64,000 nucleotides of DNA from Rhea pennata (GCF_028389875.1 NC_084702.1:40857053-40921052), one strand, 5' to 3'; shown: positions 27,391 to 40,760, numbered from the stretch's first letter. Numbers and translations are program-made. Notes: a model not told the origin generated them from the letters alone.

Positions 27391-28526
27391 TTGCAGTCTC
27401 TGCTTCTTGCTCAGGGTTCTTGAATCCTCTATGGTTAAGAGCTTTTTCTCACTTAATTTCACAATTTCCACAGCTCCAGCCCCATGGTAATACTACATTT
27501 CACAGATTCCCTGATATACTCATCTTTCAACCCGTTGCACTACAGATTATGGGGGCAGAAAGCATACTGCACATAGCAACTGTATCAGGCATGCTAATAA
27601 TGTTTGTTTGCCTCAGATACTCAAATGCCATTGAGCAGAAGAGGCATCTGTTGTGAAATGATGTTCTCGTGACCCATCCCTCTCAGCAGGGCATAGCAAC
27701 CACAGGAAACTGTAGAAAACTCTTAGCCCTATCTTGACTGAGTGCTTTGCTTTTCATAGGGGGCTGTTAACTGAGCTCTGTGATTCCCTGCATCCCCTCC
27801 TGTTGATTCAGCTCTTGAGTTGCAAAAAATGAAAGTGGCAGCAGTGTACACCTCCTCTTCTGAATCCTTTCCTCCCAAGCTGCCTCCCAGCACTTCTGGA
27901 AGCCCAGAGAGGGATGCAGCGCAGCAGCAGCAGTGCTGGGGCTGGAGGCTTTGTGGAGGCACACCAAAGAGCTGTGGCAATTTTGAGCGTTGGAGGGAAA
28001 CTGTTCCCTCAAAAGGCGAAGGCTGGACCCTGATGCAGTGCTATCACGGTAACTGTGTGTTACCACCTCAGCTTGAGATGGCCACATGGTAGATAAGTGC
28101 GATGTCGGGATAACGGAATATAAAATGCTGTGAAGTGTTCAAAGGGAAAGTGTTATAAACAGTGAAAATATCACTTGTGTTATGGAGGCAAGGTATTGGC
28201 TTGACTCTTTCCAAGACAAGCTTTGACTTTCCTCTCTCCTCCTCTCTCCTCTTGACCTGATATAGTACCAAAATGACATTAGAGTAGAAAGGTCAGATTT
28301 TGACAGCATAGTATACTGACAGCTCTATATTGGTGAGGGTAAAACTGGATATGATTAGCAGTGGTAAAGGAAAAATGTTCCTCCTCTTTTCCTTTGTAAA
28401 CGTGCTGTCTAATATTATTGGATGCTGAATTTCTTAGTCTTGGATGCTGTGACAAACCAAGGCAGGGTTGTGACAGACCTGTCCAAATGCCAACTTATCC
28501 TCATGCCCAGGAGCGAATGCAGCCCT

Positions 28527-28546
28527 GATGTCAGTGAACTGACATC
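28527..28546. repeat. Inverted repeat, 9-bp stem with 2-base spacer
   Basis: GATGTCAGT, GA, ACTGACATC: a perfect dyad. Confidence 0.95.
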
Positions 28547-29041
28547 GTCCTGCCTCTTATGTTGTGGTAAATGACAGAGGATGAGACCGCAAAGCAGGGT
28601 GGCAGACAGTGAGAAAACCTCTGCTCTGAACAGAATTGCAGATTCAGCCCTCTTCCCAGCCCTGGCACATAGGCAAGAGGGCTGAGGAGCTTGGGATGCG
28701 TGCTGGGAAGGGAGCAAAGCGCCCTCACCACGTTTCTTTGCTCCCATGCTTGAACAGCAAAGCAGTATTTGTACTCAGAGCTGGAAGAGGGTAGAGGAAG
28801 GACTAATGTCAGAGCCCTGGAACCTGTCGCTGAGTAGAATTGCTGTTTTATTTAAGCCCCCGGTGAATGCTACACTGCTCTAATGCGCTGAATGTGAGGT
28901 GGGCCCAAGACTGCCATTTGCTCTACCCACCCATAAATAACCTAACTTATTGCAAATATAGAAGTTGTACAGCCCTCATGTACCCAAATGTACCCACAGG
29001 TGCAAAGTCCTTTTCTTTGGGCTCTAAATAAGTTTATTGTG

Positions 29042-29059
29042 TTTTTTTTTTTTTTTTTT
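29042..29059. repeat. Poly(T) run of 18
   Basis: Uninterrupted T homopolymer in intergenic DNA. Confidence 0.9.
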
Positions 29060-30623
29060 AATGAATATGCATCTCCTTCTGTACTATATTTGACCGCATG
29101 TACAGAACAAGGAAGCTATGATAGGTGAACTTGATTCCAAGAGCAGAAGATGCTTTCTGCATGATTAGCTGTTCCTGGAGTCTGGATGCATTGCATCTCT
29201 GCAGAGATCATGTCATGGAGTTCTGGTCCCTTGGGTTTAGATTTTGTACAGGTTTTTGTAGAAGTGGGTTATGTTCTGGTACTTAAAAACCATTATTAGA
29301 GTCTACATTCCAAAGGATCCTGTTTGTGTTAATTGTGTCTCTGGAAATTTCTGTAAAGGATTTGTATTGGGGATTTTAGAATAAATATATAGTGGCAAAA
29401 TCCAGAAAAAAAGGCTGTTTACAGGTTTCTGCGTTTTTGGATTTGCCCTTGTTAGAGAGAGGCAACATTTTAGGGAGTCTCACTCTCTCCTCTGTAGCAG
29501 AGGAGAGAAATGGAATATAAGATGGTTTAGCTTGCATTGTAAGCAAATCCTTGATAGATATGTATTCTGTATTAATATATATGTACATGAGCCCAAATGT
29601 TGTCTAAATAGCAGTCAACGAGATGGCTGCTTTAGTCACTTGCTAGTGAGAGGACCTCTATCGGTTCCTGAAAGTCTGGTGGGCCAGTCTTAGTGTAAAA
29701 TCAAAATAGATAAATGAGCTTTCTGATCCAGGGAGGTTTTAGAAATTCCTCTGACTCTGGTATCTAGAAAATTCTTTCCTGAGGTTAGAAGAAGCTCACT
29801 GTCTGGAGCACAGTTTAACAGCACTGAACTCCTTGGACACAGCTGCTCTTTATGGGCTATTTTGTTTCACAGCCTTCCCTCCGCTGTGGTTCAGGTTTCA
29901 TGGTGATTGCAACAAGCCCTTACCGGCAGCTGCTGCAGTTGAACAGAGAGGGCTCCTGGTCTCTGCCACCGCTGAGCCTTTCCTCGGAGCTACCGACAGA
30001 ATGTCTAATTTAAAAAAGCATGTGGTGTTTCATCATTATCTCATTTTCTGAATATGATTTTTGGGACCAATCTGAGTTAATTGAATTTCCCTCTTACGAC
30101 ACTGGGATCGACGGTATTTATAGCAACCTAATTTAAGTTTTCACTTGCTCAAGTGGATATGCTGTTCATATTAAGTTTAAAGACGTACTTGGATCTCATG
30201 GAGGGCTCAGTTTTCCGGGCTAGGAGGCTACTGTTGATGGTATCTTGCCAGCTGCCGGAGGATAGCCTTGTGGTCACAAGGAGTTCAGTTTGTGAATGGC
30301 TAGCAGTATTCCATTTTTTTTTTGCCTTTCTTAATCAATTATACTACTCTGGCATTTTAGTCTATTGGCCAAAATTAATGTTTGCTGTAGGGTTACATAT
30401 CTGCGAAGTTAAAAAAAAGGAAAAAAATGTTTAGGGTGCTACAATATTTTAATGATTGGTTTCTTCTCTAGGGGTTGCTATGAGAAGTAGTGAAAGTTTT
30501 TGCACCTTGCAATGCGTGTGAGTTCCCTCCACTTTCCACAGGTCTCCCTCCTCCAAGTATTTAAATAGTCAGTTAAGTTTAGTTGACATAGGCACTTATT
30601 TAAGATAACTTATTTAAGATGTT

Positions 30624-30638
30624 TGTGTGTGTGTGTGT
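30624..30638. repeat. Short (TG)n run
   Basis: Seven TG units within a T-rich context. A 15-base tandem pair with core ACTTATTTAAGAT immediately precedes it (about 30594-30620). Confidence 0.8.
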
Positions 30639-31939
30639 TTGTTTTTTAATTATATCCAACACTTGCCAATAGATAAAATAATTCTCAGCTAGTATGATTC
30701 TCTATCACAGATTCCAGGCAGTTCATAAGTTGGTCACAGTGTCATCATCTGTGTTTTGTTACTGAGTGTCATCAACTCCTTCTGTCACACCCTGCTTTTT
30801 CAGCAACTGGATGCATTCCAGCTGCTCCTGTAGCTGTTTCAGAAAAATAAGTCCAGTTGACTTTTTGATGCCCTCGGTCATAAAGAGAAGATTTTCAGAC
30901 ACTCTTCCAAACTTACTAAAGAACTTTGGAAGTGGGACAACAAAATAATTCCAGTTTCTTCAATTCTTGTATTTGCAGGGAAGAGACATGTTTTTATTTT
31001 TTGGGGGGAAAAAATCATTGCAACTCATTTGTGTTATGTATTTTAAATCAGGAGTTGTGCTCTATTAGAACACAGTATTTTGCTGAATTATTCACTTTTC
31101 TTCACTGTCTCCACATTCTCAAAGGAGAGTGGAATGGAGTTGGTAGAGGTTTTGAGAGTGCCGTAAGGCTAAGCAAGAGCCATTAGTTTTGGCTGCCTCT
31201 GCTCAGCCTGTGTAGAGGTAAGATGAGACTGCAGAGGACTTGGACCCTCTTTCCTTATTACTGCTTTGTACTGAGGATAGGTGGACCTTGTGTGTGTTTC
31301 CTGCTCTAGTTGGATGCTTTGACTACTTGTAAGGCTTTACCTCTGCACAGGAGGCCTCCGCTATTTAGCCATCCTGGAAGAAATTAGTTTTAACTTTTCT
31401 TCTAGAGCATTGTCCATACAGGAACTTAATTCTGGTGTAGCTGGAAATGAATTATTATCTCAATGTCTTCATGGACAGAAATGTCATTATCTAGACAAAT
31501 TTAGACTTAGACCAGCTTTCAGTAATCATAATTTCTTTTAAACTGTGCTTTTGGCACCTTTTAAGAAATGCATTATCTCTGACCTACACTTCTCAAGATA
31601 CAGCTTCAGAAGTGCAGTGCTAAGTTGCTCTGGTTTTTGCCTCCTTCTTCCCTTTCTCCCTTCCCTCTCACAAAGACCATTTGTCTGAAAGCACTAAGTT
31701 ACCGGTTCCTTCCTTGTCTCATACAGGAAGCACTCAGGAGAAGAAAGACCTTCATGTAAAGCCTTTGGTCTACGTCTATTCTGAAGCAGGCTTTTTAGGA
31801 ACAAAAAATACCCTGCTTTTTGCCTCTGAATGAGGTTTCCCTAAATGTAAAGGAAGCTCTTATTTGAATGTACAAAATTTGAAAGAAAACTAGCTGGGAT
31901 ACCATATTCTGCGTTGATACCAGATGCTGAAGAGTGCAG

Positions 31940-31970
31940 GCCAGTGTCCTTGGATTTATGTGACACTGGC
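31940..31970. repeat. Inverted repeat, 9-bp stem with 13-base loop
   Basis: GCCAGTGTC at 31940-31948 and GACACTGGC at 31962-31970. Confidence 0.9.
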
Positions 31971-33665
31971 TGAGGCTATGTCTGACATTGATGTATTAGG
32001 AGACCAGGGGCCACAGGAGAAACAAGAGCAGTTGTTTCCTGTTGTGCTTATCACCAGTAGGTCTTCACATTAATTCTCGGTTGTAGTTGGTGTTGCATCT
32101 TGTTCTCCATCTGCCAAGGTAATGCTTCGCATAAGAACAGGTAGAATGCTGCTGTCTATGCAAAGAAGTTTTATTTTGCAGTATGATATTTAATATGAAC
32201 TTTGTACTTGCTTTTAAGCATTATTTCAAGAAAAATGTTTCTGCAGCAACCCCACTTGATTTGATTATACCTTCTTGGCTTTCAAACATGTATTTGAGAG
32301 AGACTCCGTTTCTCTGTCAGAGCATGCTGTAATTAAAGCAGCACTACTTATTTTCACGTTGAATTTCATCTTACTGTTAAGGCTCTGTTTTTTTTTTTCC
32401 TGTTTGTTTTCTGTTAGTGTCCTGCCAGTCATTTACCTCCAGAAATCATAGGACTGACTGGAAGAACAGCTGATCTTTGGTCTTTTTGCTGCTAATTTTG
32501 TTAGCTGACAACAGAAGCCTTCCATTTCAGGAGAACTTGCGGGAAGAGGTTTGTCGTCTTTATGTGCAATAGTGCTGAGTAACCCTTCCTCTTGCATTGT
32601 TGGTTGTCCTAGACTCATTCTGAGGAGGAATAAAAAATACATTGCCCTGCCTCCCCCTTTCCAATTTGTTTAGTAATTCTTTGCAGAAGTTCGAAAGACA
32701 AAAAACAAAACAAAAAATCCAAACTTCTCCACCCTCCAAAACCCCTCCTTGTGTTGGATAATGGGATCTCAATTAAAATTCAACTAATAAGAGATCTTAT
32801 TATTGTCTTACCTCTTTAAGCGACTTAGTATGTGCAACAGCAGAAGCAGATGAGTCAAATACAAGCACTTGAGCTGAAGGGTACAGTCAAAGAGGTTATA
32901 GTTGGGGCTGATCAAATCAGACAATGCTCTTCTGTTTACATTACAGGCTGCAGTTTCATTTATTCACAGTAGACATGAAATAACTAGTTTTAACTGCCAG
33001 GATTTTCAAAATGTAGGATGGTATGCTATTGTTTAGGGGTGCAAACTCTTATCTAAGCATTATAACACGAAAAGCATCAGGAAATTTGATAAGGGCAATT
33101 CATTCTCCAAGCTCAAAAAGTAAGTTGTTTGTTTATGTACTGGCATATGAATTCAGAAACTATATGCGGGCACTCTTAAGGCCAAAATGAATAAATCAAA
33201 TTTTCTCTGCAAACTTACTCACACAGAAGTGTGTGACCATGTAATTGTGTATGAAGGCTAATAATAAGCCCTTCTAAAAGCATTAAAACTTGGATGTTTA
33301 TTTACTGTGTTCAGGATATCAAGGTGTACCTTGTACCAAAATGTAAACATTTGGTTTATTTATTGACATCTCTTTTCTCTACAGTTATTTTTCACATAAT
33401 TATTGTCCTGTCAAAGATTTCTTTTTCTTTATATGGCAAATAAAAGCTAGACAGATGTTCAGATTTAATGAATTGGGCCATTAGTAAAAACTCTCAAGGC
33501 AAAAGTATCCTAGGAAGGAGATTTTATAGATGGTGTGCCAGGTGTGCCAAAGTAATATTTGCAGGATTTTTATTCACCATCACTACTGCTTTAATTAGGC
33601 ACTAATACTGCTTGTTTTTCTGGAGAGGATTCTTGATCTATTTTTGCTTTGTTTGGGATTTTTTT

Positions 33666-33704
33666 GGGGGGGGGCAGGTGGGGTGTTTTCTTTTGTGGGG
33701 GGTG
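33666..33704 (+). repeat. G-rich low-complexity stretch
   Basis: G runs of 9, 4 and 6 separated by CAGGTG-type and T-rich spacers on the plus strand. Quadruplex potential is modest because one spacer is long. Confidence 0.6.
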
Positions 33705-35299
33705 TTCCCCCTTACATAGGAGCAATATGTATGATTAGAGCCTACTGTTGACCTCAGATATGCCTGCCAAGGAGATATCTGAAAAAAGTTCAAAAAATTC
33801 AAAAAGTTGAGAGTTAGTAGGAATACCCATAAGTTGTTGCCAGTTTCATATGTGCAGTGGGATACATCCTAATGATGAAGATGAGTTGGCTTAATTATAA
33901 GTGTTTAGAGGATCACTGCTGTGGTGGTGTGTTTCTTTTCCTTCCATGAAAGCACAAGGTTGGGGTATCTCACAGAGTGGAGATGAGAGAAGAGGGAATG
34001 AGCATTCTTCTGTTTAGTTATCAAACTGAACAGAACTGTACAACTTATTTCCCTTCAATGCCTAGTCTTCCTGTTTTTAGGTCTTTGGGGATGGGTTCAG
34101 ATGTCCTACCATAATAGTGAGCGTAGGAACATTGAAAAATAGAGCTGATAGCTAATATTGCATTGCAGCAAGGAGAAATAAACATCGGTGGTAAATGTGC
34201 GTGGAAAGTGGAATATAGATTTCCTTGTGTATGCATGAGCAATCATAGGCATACTTTAAGATGTAGACAGTCAGATCACTCTGACCTGAAAAATTGCAAC
34301 ATAAGCTGGAGAGAGTATGAGATCTCTCCAACACTGTGGACTGCAACTCTGAAGGAACTGCCAGTATCTTCTGACTAGTTGTGTAGTGCATGCATGAAGA
34401 ATGTATTAGGGAAAAATACTCTAGAGCTTGGCTACCTTAAAATTTTTGTTCATTTGTTTAAAGGGGGATGTTGTGCAGGTTCTGCGGAGAACATTACATT
34501 TTCAAGTGTCTGATGCCCACTGTCAGACTTCGAAACCACTAGATTTTGAGATGGAAGAACTTCCCCTCAGTTTTGATTGCAGAGATCTTTTCCTTTCCCC
34601 CTGCTCCTCTGCCTGCCTTGGAAAGGTGGCATGTGATAATGGAAGTTGTGAGATCATGAAAGGTTTTCCCAGTACTAACCTTGTTTATTTGGCAACTCTG
34701 TCCTTAATTAGCATGAATCCCCCTCCCTCCCCTTCCAGCTTTGTTTGTTGCTGGAAGAGGTTTTGTTTTGGAATCCATCGGACGCCCCAGGGGAGACGCA
34801 GCTTGTTTGGCGCCCAACTGTCTTCCTTGGGGGAAAGCAACAGCGCCTGTGCAAGACTGTGAGGACTGAAGCTCTTCAGTAAGAGTTTTCAAAACAAAGA
34901 GAGAAATTGCACAAATTGATGGGAATTAAGGGACAGAAAGAAAATGCTAAAAACTAGATAAGCAGTTAAATCCATTTTAGAAATGCATTTTTATCTTAAT
35001 TCTTGAAAATGAGTCACCTATAGTCATTGCCTCTTATTTAGATTTTGTAATTTTAAGTAGACGATAGTCTTCAAATATTAATGGTATATTATATCCTGCC
35101 AAGTTAATTGCCGGGTACAAAGTCCAAGAAAGTTGCATTGGGTTTGTAGGCAGACCTCAAGTCCTGAAGCAACGCAAAATGAAAAGTAAAAGGGAAGCTC
35201 TGAAAGTAGCAGTGCAAAAATGCAAAGTCTGAGTAAAAGGGTTTTAAGTTTTTTTTGCACTATCACGTGCTAAGGTCAAAGCCTTTCCTTTAACTAGGG

Positions 35300-35325
35300 A
35301 AAGCCTTGACCAAGGCTTTGGTCAA
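35300..35325. repeat. Two overlapping inverted repeats
   Basis: AAAGCCTT/AAGGCTTT (35300-35307 and 35312-35319) overlaps TTGACCAA/TTGGTCAA (35306-35313 and 35318-35325), so the strand could fold in two mutually exclusive ways. Confidence 0.9.
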
Positions 35326-35499
35326 GTGGAAGTTGGTCATTTTCTTGTTTATTCTCTGTGATCTCGACTGCCAAAGCTGGATGACTAGGATTTGCAGGCA
35401 ATGCATCTGAAGCATTAAGCCCTTTTGAAATATGGTCCCGGGTTCTGTATGCATAGCAGAGAGTTGCCAATAGCTGGCTGATAGAAATGCTTTCCTGAG

Positions 35500-35600
35500 A
35501 GGCAAGTGGCCTAGTAGCTAGGGCTCCAGTCTAGACCTAGGTTTCTCTGTTACGGGTTTGTTCGTCAACCTTTGTGGGTGAATTCCCCTTGCTTTCAACC
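35500..35600 (+). mobile_element. Probable ancient tRNA-derived SINE relic (MIR/CORE-SINE-like)
   Basis: The order of motifs follows the head of MIR-type and sauropsid tRNA-derived SINEs: GTGGCCTAGTAGCTAGGGCT (A-box-like region), CCAGTCTAGACCTAGG, then CTCTGTTACGGG, TTGTTCGTCAACCTTTGTGG (compare the family's TGTGACCTTGGGCAAG region). The A/B boxes are decayed and the 3' part is not recognisable. The match is from memory of the consensus, so family assignment is tentative. Confidence 0.4.
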
Positions 35601-36115
35601 TTATACAAGCTTGGATGCTTTTGGAAGAGAGTAGGACAATCCTGCTGTGAACAACGACGCCCCGAACAGAAGAGAGCTCTGCTCATTCCGAACTAGCACA
35701 AAACCTATTTTGCCATACTGTCAATAAGGGTCATCTGAATACTGATAATATCACTTGACTTCAGCAAATTTAACACGGAGTGAAGTCTGAGCAGGAGGGC
35801 TCTTGCCTTTTGATACAAACTCTTTGCAGTTGTCTGCTTTTGACTATGACCTTTTTTTCTGGTTGTGTTATGTGCTGTCTAAATATGCCTTACCATCCCA
35901 GCTTACAGAAGGGAGGTACTTTGTTAGGAAATAAGGTCGTCATCTTCCAACTTCTGTCATGTGTTGGCCCAGAGGGTGATCAGCAAGTGCTGAAAGCTTT
36001 CAAGGGCAGAAAAGCGCAATAGTTGAGCACAAGCACTACATACAATATGAAGTCTGAAGCCAAATGTCTTTCACTGTTCAGAAACCTGCTGGGAGATACT
36101 GTAGCTGGTTGCAAA

Positions 36116-36137
36116 CCTTTGGCTGTGCAGCCAAAGG
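36116..36137. repeat. Inverted repeat, 10-bp stem with 2-base spacer
   Basis: CCTTTGGCTG, TG, CAGCCAAAGG: a perfect dyad. Confidence 0.95.
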
Positions 36138-39100
36138 AAACAAAATAAAGAAGGAGGCTCATATCTGAAATGATGTGAGGATGAGTTGTATCTGGTGATC
36201 ACACCTATTCTTTTCTGGAGTCTGTTGCTTTTGCTGTGGTACATTTTTATTTAGTGTTCCAATAGATGTCCAATAGCTTGAATCAGAGTGAATAAGGTAA
36301 CTGCAAAGATGAACAGATCTGTGTAAACAGATGTAGTGATTTGGTAAACCTCAAAGGAAAGCCAAGGAAGTTCTCTGCTGTTATTGAACTGCAGGAAAAC
36401 GAATAATGTATAAACATCTCCATAAGGTGAAGAAATTTGTATCTTAAGAGGGAAAAGAAAATACTCTGAACTACATTTACTGTAAAAAGATGTGTTGTAC
36501 AATTGAAAGGCTCTGAACTTTTGAACAACAATATAACTGGTAGAGAAAGGCCCTAACTGTTGTTAGAGATGAGGAAAATAACGCTGGGCATCTCTGTGCC
36601 CTGTTTACCTATATCCTCACTAACAAAATTTACCTGTATTAGTGGCACCACAATTTTATCCCCTCTGAAAGGGGAACCAATCTCCACTGCCCATTTGACA
36701 GCTGAGTGGCATGACTGACCTGTAGCTAGGAGCAAGCAAAAGAAAATGGCAAGCTTGGAGGATGGTTTTTTCTCTAACGTATTTATAAGTTAGGCTGCTT
36801 GAAACAGAAATAAATTCTTCTCCACCTTAGGTCTGTCAGTTGTACCACAGTGTAGGAGGGGGTGTACGCTCTGTAGGGTGTAGTTGGCCAAGTATGTTTT
36901 TGGGGAAATCATTTTTTTTTTCTTTGAGGTCAGGACATTTCACAGAGACATGTTGTTCTCCTCATGACTTGGAAAAAGCGAGGGGGGCTTCAGCTGATTT
37001 ACTGGATTATGGGGCTGAAATGTGTCCAAGGCAAGTAGGGACTACTGCTATTTTGTAGCAAAATGCTAGTCTTGTATGTGCTGCAAAGCAAGACTTGAGC
37101 CAGGCTCTCCGGGAATATCCCATTCCTATGCATTACCAGCACACACCCACTTGTGCTTTACCATGAATACCTTTCAAAGGCTGCTGTGATACTGAATTAT
37201 TTTTCCCCCACCCCCAAGAGCTGTGCAGCCAAATACTCTCACTGCTTCCTGGGACCGCAGCAGAAATGTGGCCAGGCTCTGGGGAGCCACACAACTATTG
37301 CTTTTTCTTCTTGCCTGTTTTTGCTGGAAGATGCAATAGTAATGAGCTTCCCTTCTTGCCCCCTGAGGAACAGCTGTGTGGCAAAAACTTTTCTTTGGAA
37401 GATGTTACAGGTCATGAAGTCCAAGTGTATGAACAAATCTGTGCCTGGATTAGTTTAGCTGCTCTAACATAGTGTAAAAGTGTCATATTTACAGAGCAAG
37501 AGAGAGCCTGAGAATTAACTGTTCATTCTTTAAAAGTAATGAGAGAGTGCACAGTTCCATAATGTTGCTTTGCAAAGAGCTGCAACAGGCACTTTTCGTG
37601 GGAGTTTTGTATTGGCACTCCAAGGTTGGGGGTGGTGGTTTTGCAGCCATTTGGAGGAGTACAGAAGAGCGGCTGGAAGAGGGCAGGCTGATCAGATTGC
37701 CTTGGAAAGCCTTGCAGCAGCGAGAGCAGGGGTCTGTGCTGGATATTCCTGCATTAGGGCACCCTCCGGGCACTGGCATGACCTCACTGCTGTTAGGTCT
37801 TTCTTAAACTTCTTTGAGATTAGCATCGGATAAAAAATGCTTTGTCATGTAAAAATAGCCTGCTTACGTAACAGACCACAGAAAATTGCATAGAAGTTCT
37901 GCAAAAATCCTTCACCTTTTTAAGAGAGAAACGACTTGTGCTGTTAATGGCAGCCAGGAAGGTGAACATGTGTTGTCATGGAGGTGTGTTAATCTTCCAG
38001 TCACCTGCCGGGACAGGTGCTTTAGAAAGTTGAATCTCATGTTAAAGTTTTAGCATTTGGGGATTTTTTTGACTGATTTATTTGGAAAAGTATTTTATTT
38101 CCAAGTCTGGGTGCAGTATCTCCATTGTTGTGGGGTATTCTGATTCTTAGGGGATTTCTGTTGTTCTTTTGACTTATTTTCTCTCCACAAGTGTGAGGGA
38201 ATGGCTGCATGCGCTTTGCTGATAATATGGTAAGACCCCAAATCCAAAACACTTGCTGAGGATGCCAGCTATTTTGCATGCTGGCATTGCTCTGCATGCC
38301 CTGCACGTTACGTATGGAACTTACCTAAAGGTGTTTTGGAGTTGTCCAAGAAGTGATAGGAGCAGAAACTGTCTTAACAGTTAGTTACCACTGGATGAAA
38401 ATCCACTGGGAGGTCTCTGGCTACCTGCCAGCCCACCTTGTGTGATGCAGTTTACCATACGTGAAAATTAACCCTTTTTAATTCCTGGAAACAAGAGGGT
38501 CCCCTTGAGGGAGGAGCAAAGGAGCTGCTTGGTTTTAGGGCACTGTTGACAGTTGTGTTAACTGAACTCCTGTGCAGCTCCAATAACTAAAGTTGCACTG
38601 GGTTTCGGTTTTGACCTAGGGGTGAGGCATAGTACGTACCCTTTCTGATCACATTAAACCATTAAGGGCTTTATCTAAAGCCTACTGGTGTCTTTTTAAA
38701 AGGCTACTGTTAATCTAGACTGATTTTCCTTGGATTTCCTTGCTTCCATGGTGATTTTCTTGTTTGTTTGTTTTTAACCAATGTTCTTATTACTCTTTCT
38801 ATAATCCTGTCTCCCACCCCATTCCCTGTTATTGATATTTTTGAGATTTTTCTTCTGGCTGCATAAGCTTCTGTCTTTGTGGGTTACAGATCTACTAGGG
38901 ACTGGCCGAGGTTAGGTTCATGGCCGTGACTGCAAGTTTTCCATAATCCAGTGATTTTTTTGAACCCCTCAGGGGAGGAGCGAGGCGTTCAGTAACAAAA
39001 ACATGACTTCAGACCAGCTGATGGGCAAGTGGTATCTGTGCTAGACTTCTGTGTTTGACAGCACTTAAAGAAAATATTAATTGGACAAGTTTGAAGTATA

Positions 39101-40564
39101 GGAGTCTGAATGTGTATGGATTGTCAATGCAGGAGCACGTTTTGATCTACGGCTTGAAAGGAGCATCCCTGCTTTTAAAAACACGTATATATGTATATAT
39201 AAAAAAAAAAGAATTTCGTGCAGAGGGTTTTCTTCCAACCACAGCACTAATCTCTTGCCAGCAATTCAAGAAATATTCAAATCATGCAAATATGAAAGAA
39301 GGAAGGGAGAAATATAACACTTCAACTCATCCCACGTTCTTTCTGTGGAGTCTAGTGTAGTCACAAACAGTGAAGTTGCATAAATATTTCAGCAGCAAAT
39401 TCTCATGTGTTTTTCCTAAGTGACTGGTTAATGCCCAAATGGTTGCATGTTACAAATTACCTCTGAAATGGTTGCACCTCTTGTAAAATAAAGCACTTAC
39501 GGCATTTCACATATCATTAACTTCTTGCAATGCTTTAAGTGAAAAGTAAACTGCAGTAACACTGACATTTTAGCTTTTCCCATTCATTTACTGTATAGCT
39601 AAGTACTTTCATGGCACTTGTGTTTGTGTGAGCATCTTCTATTTTATGCTGTTAACCCCACTTGAATTGAGGGGGAACTGAGATTTTTAAAACAATTTTT
39701 ATGATATTTTAGTATTGGAGTCCCAAAAGAGAGTGAGTGCCACTCTACTTGAACTTTTTTCATACCTTTTCTGAAGATCAAGCTGTCTAGTGCAATCCTC
39801 AGACCTGGTTTAGGTGCTCAAAGCCTCCCCTTGAATAACAGGGAGAATTAACTCATGAAACAAAGATTGCTTTGTAGTGGGTCAGCTTGTTTTAGGGGGA
39901 GGTAGGAAGAAGGTTTAGAAGAAAAATAATTAAATGCACAAAGTTGAGTAAAATGATTGGGGGAAAGGACTTAGGCCCTTAGCAAGGAGTTAATTCTGTC
40001 TGTCTAGGCTCATCACCCTGCTCTGTCTGCTGAAGTTAAGCTCTCTCCTATTACACATGATGCCTCTTAAATCACAGCCGAAGAAAAATAATCCTTGTTT
40101 TCTAGTTCATCCCTTAACAGGACAATAGACTCAAAACCTTTAGTGAGAAATGAGCATTAAAGTGGTTGTTAGTATTTCTTCAACATGGAAATATACAGTG
40201 GAAATTTTAACCTTGATCAGATTAAGCTTGCCTGTAACCATCACCCAAATTGCATTCAGCCTAACTGTTACCAGCTTGCTAGTTTTGCCTGTGTGACAGC
40301 AATAGTGAAGTAAGAAATAACTTTAGGTAGTGTTGTCTTCTTGTTTGCATTTTGGAATACGTTAAACACAACATCCAGTACAAATACAAACACGTCTTTT
40401 AATAGCAGGAAAGTCAGCGCAGCACTTCTTAGTAGAATTCTAAGCAGTCATCTCTGAGAGCTATTAAGCTAATAATTCTGCTTTCCTAAAGCAATAAAAA
40501 TATACAATAAAGCACATTCCCTTTGATTCGTTTACTTACTGTGAGACTGTCTCATGGATTTCTG

Positions 40565-40760
40565 TTACATATAAAAGGGCGTTGCCCGATGCAAATGTTC
40601 AGATCATCTCTGAACGGAAAGAAGCAAAGCACCAAGTCACTGGTGCTCCCTCCCGTCTAATAAGGCAAGAGGGAGGCTGTCAGGAAACGTGCGCTCGACA
40701 CTTCTTGTTTTTCATATGAGGATTTGAGCGCAGCCTTCCAGCTGTTTAGAGGAGAGTCTC
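40565..40760 (+). promoter_or_regulatory. Candidate enhancer or cryptic promoter with TATA and octamer motifs
   Basis: TATAAAAG at 40570-40577 is followed 11 bases later by the POU octamer ATGCAAAT (40589-40596), an inverted repeat GTTCAGA/TCTGAAC (40597-40603 and 40609-40615), and further on a CATATG and a CAGCTG E-box. The density of motifs is suggestive; no transcript can be traced from it. Confidence 0.25.

Larger units (their letters stand above)
27391..35495. other. Intergenic, nothing gene-like seen
   Basis: Holds an 18-T run (29042-29059), a short TG run (30624-30638), G-runs at 33666-33704, hairpins at 28527-28546, 31940-31970 and 35300-35325. The 33000-33600 part has AT-rich, non-repetitive sequence that could be conserved non-coding DNA. 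The longest frame (34428-34862, plus) starts at TTG and has no domain. Confidence 0.55.

Noticed and set aside
34428..34862. 144-codon plus-strand open frame
   Set aside because: It begins at TTG, not ATG, and shows no domain or splice context.
35500..35600. Functional tRNA gene
   Set aside because: A-box and B-box are too decayed and no cloverleaf can be drawn; a SINE relic fits better.
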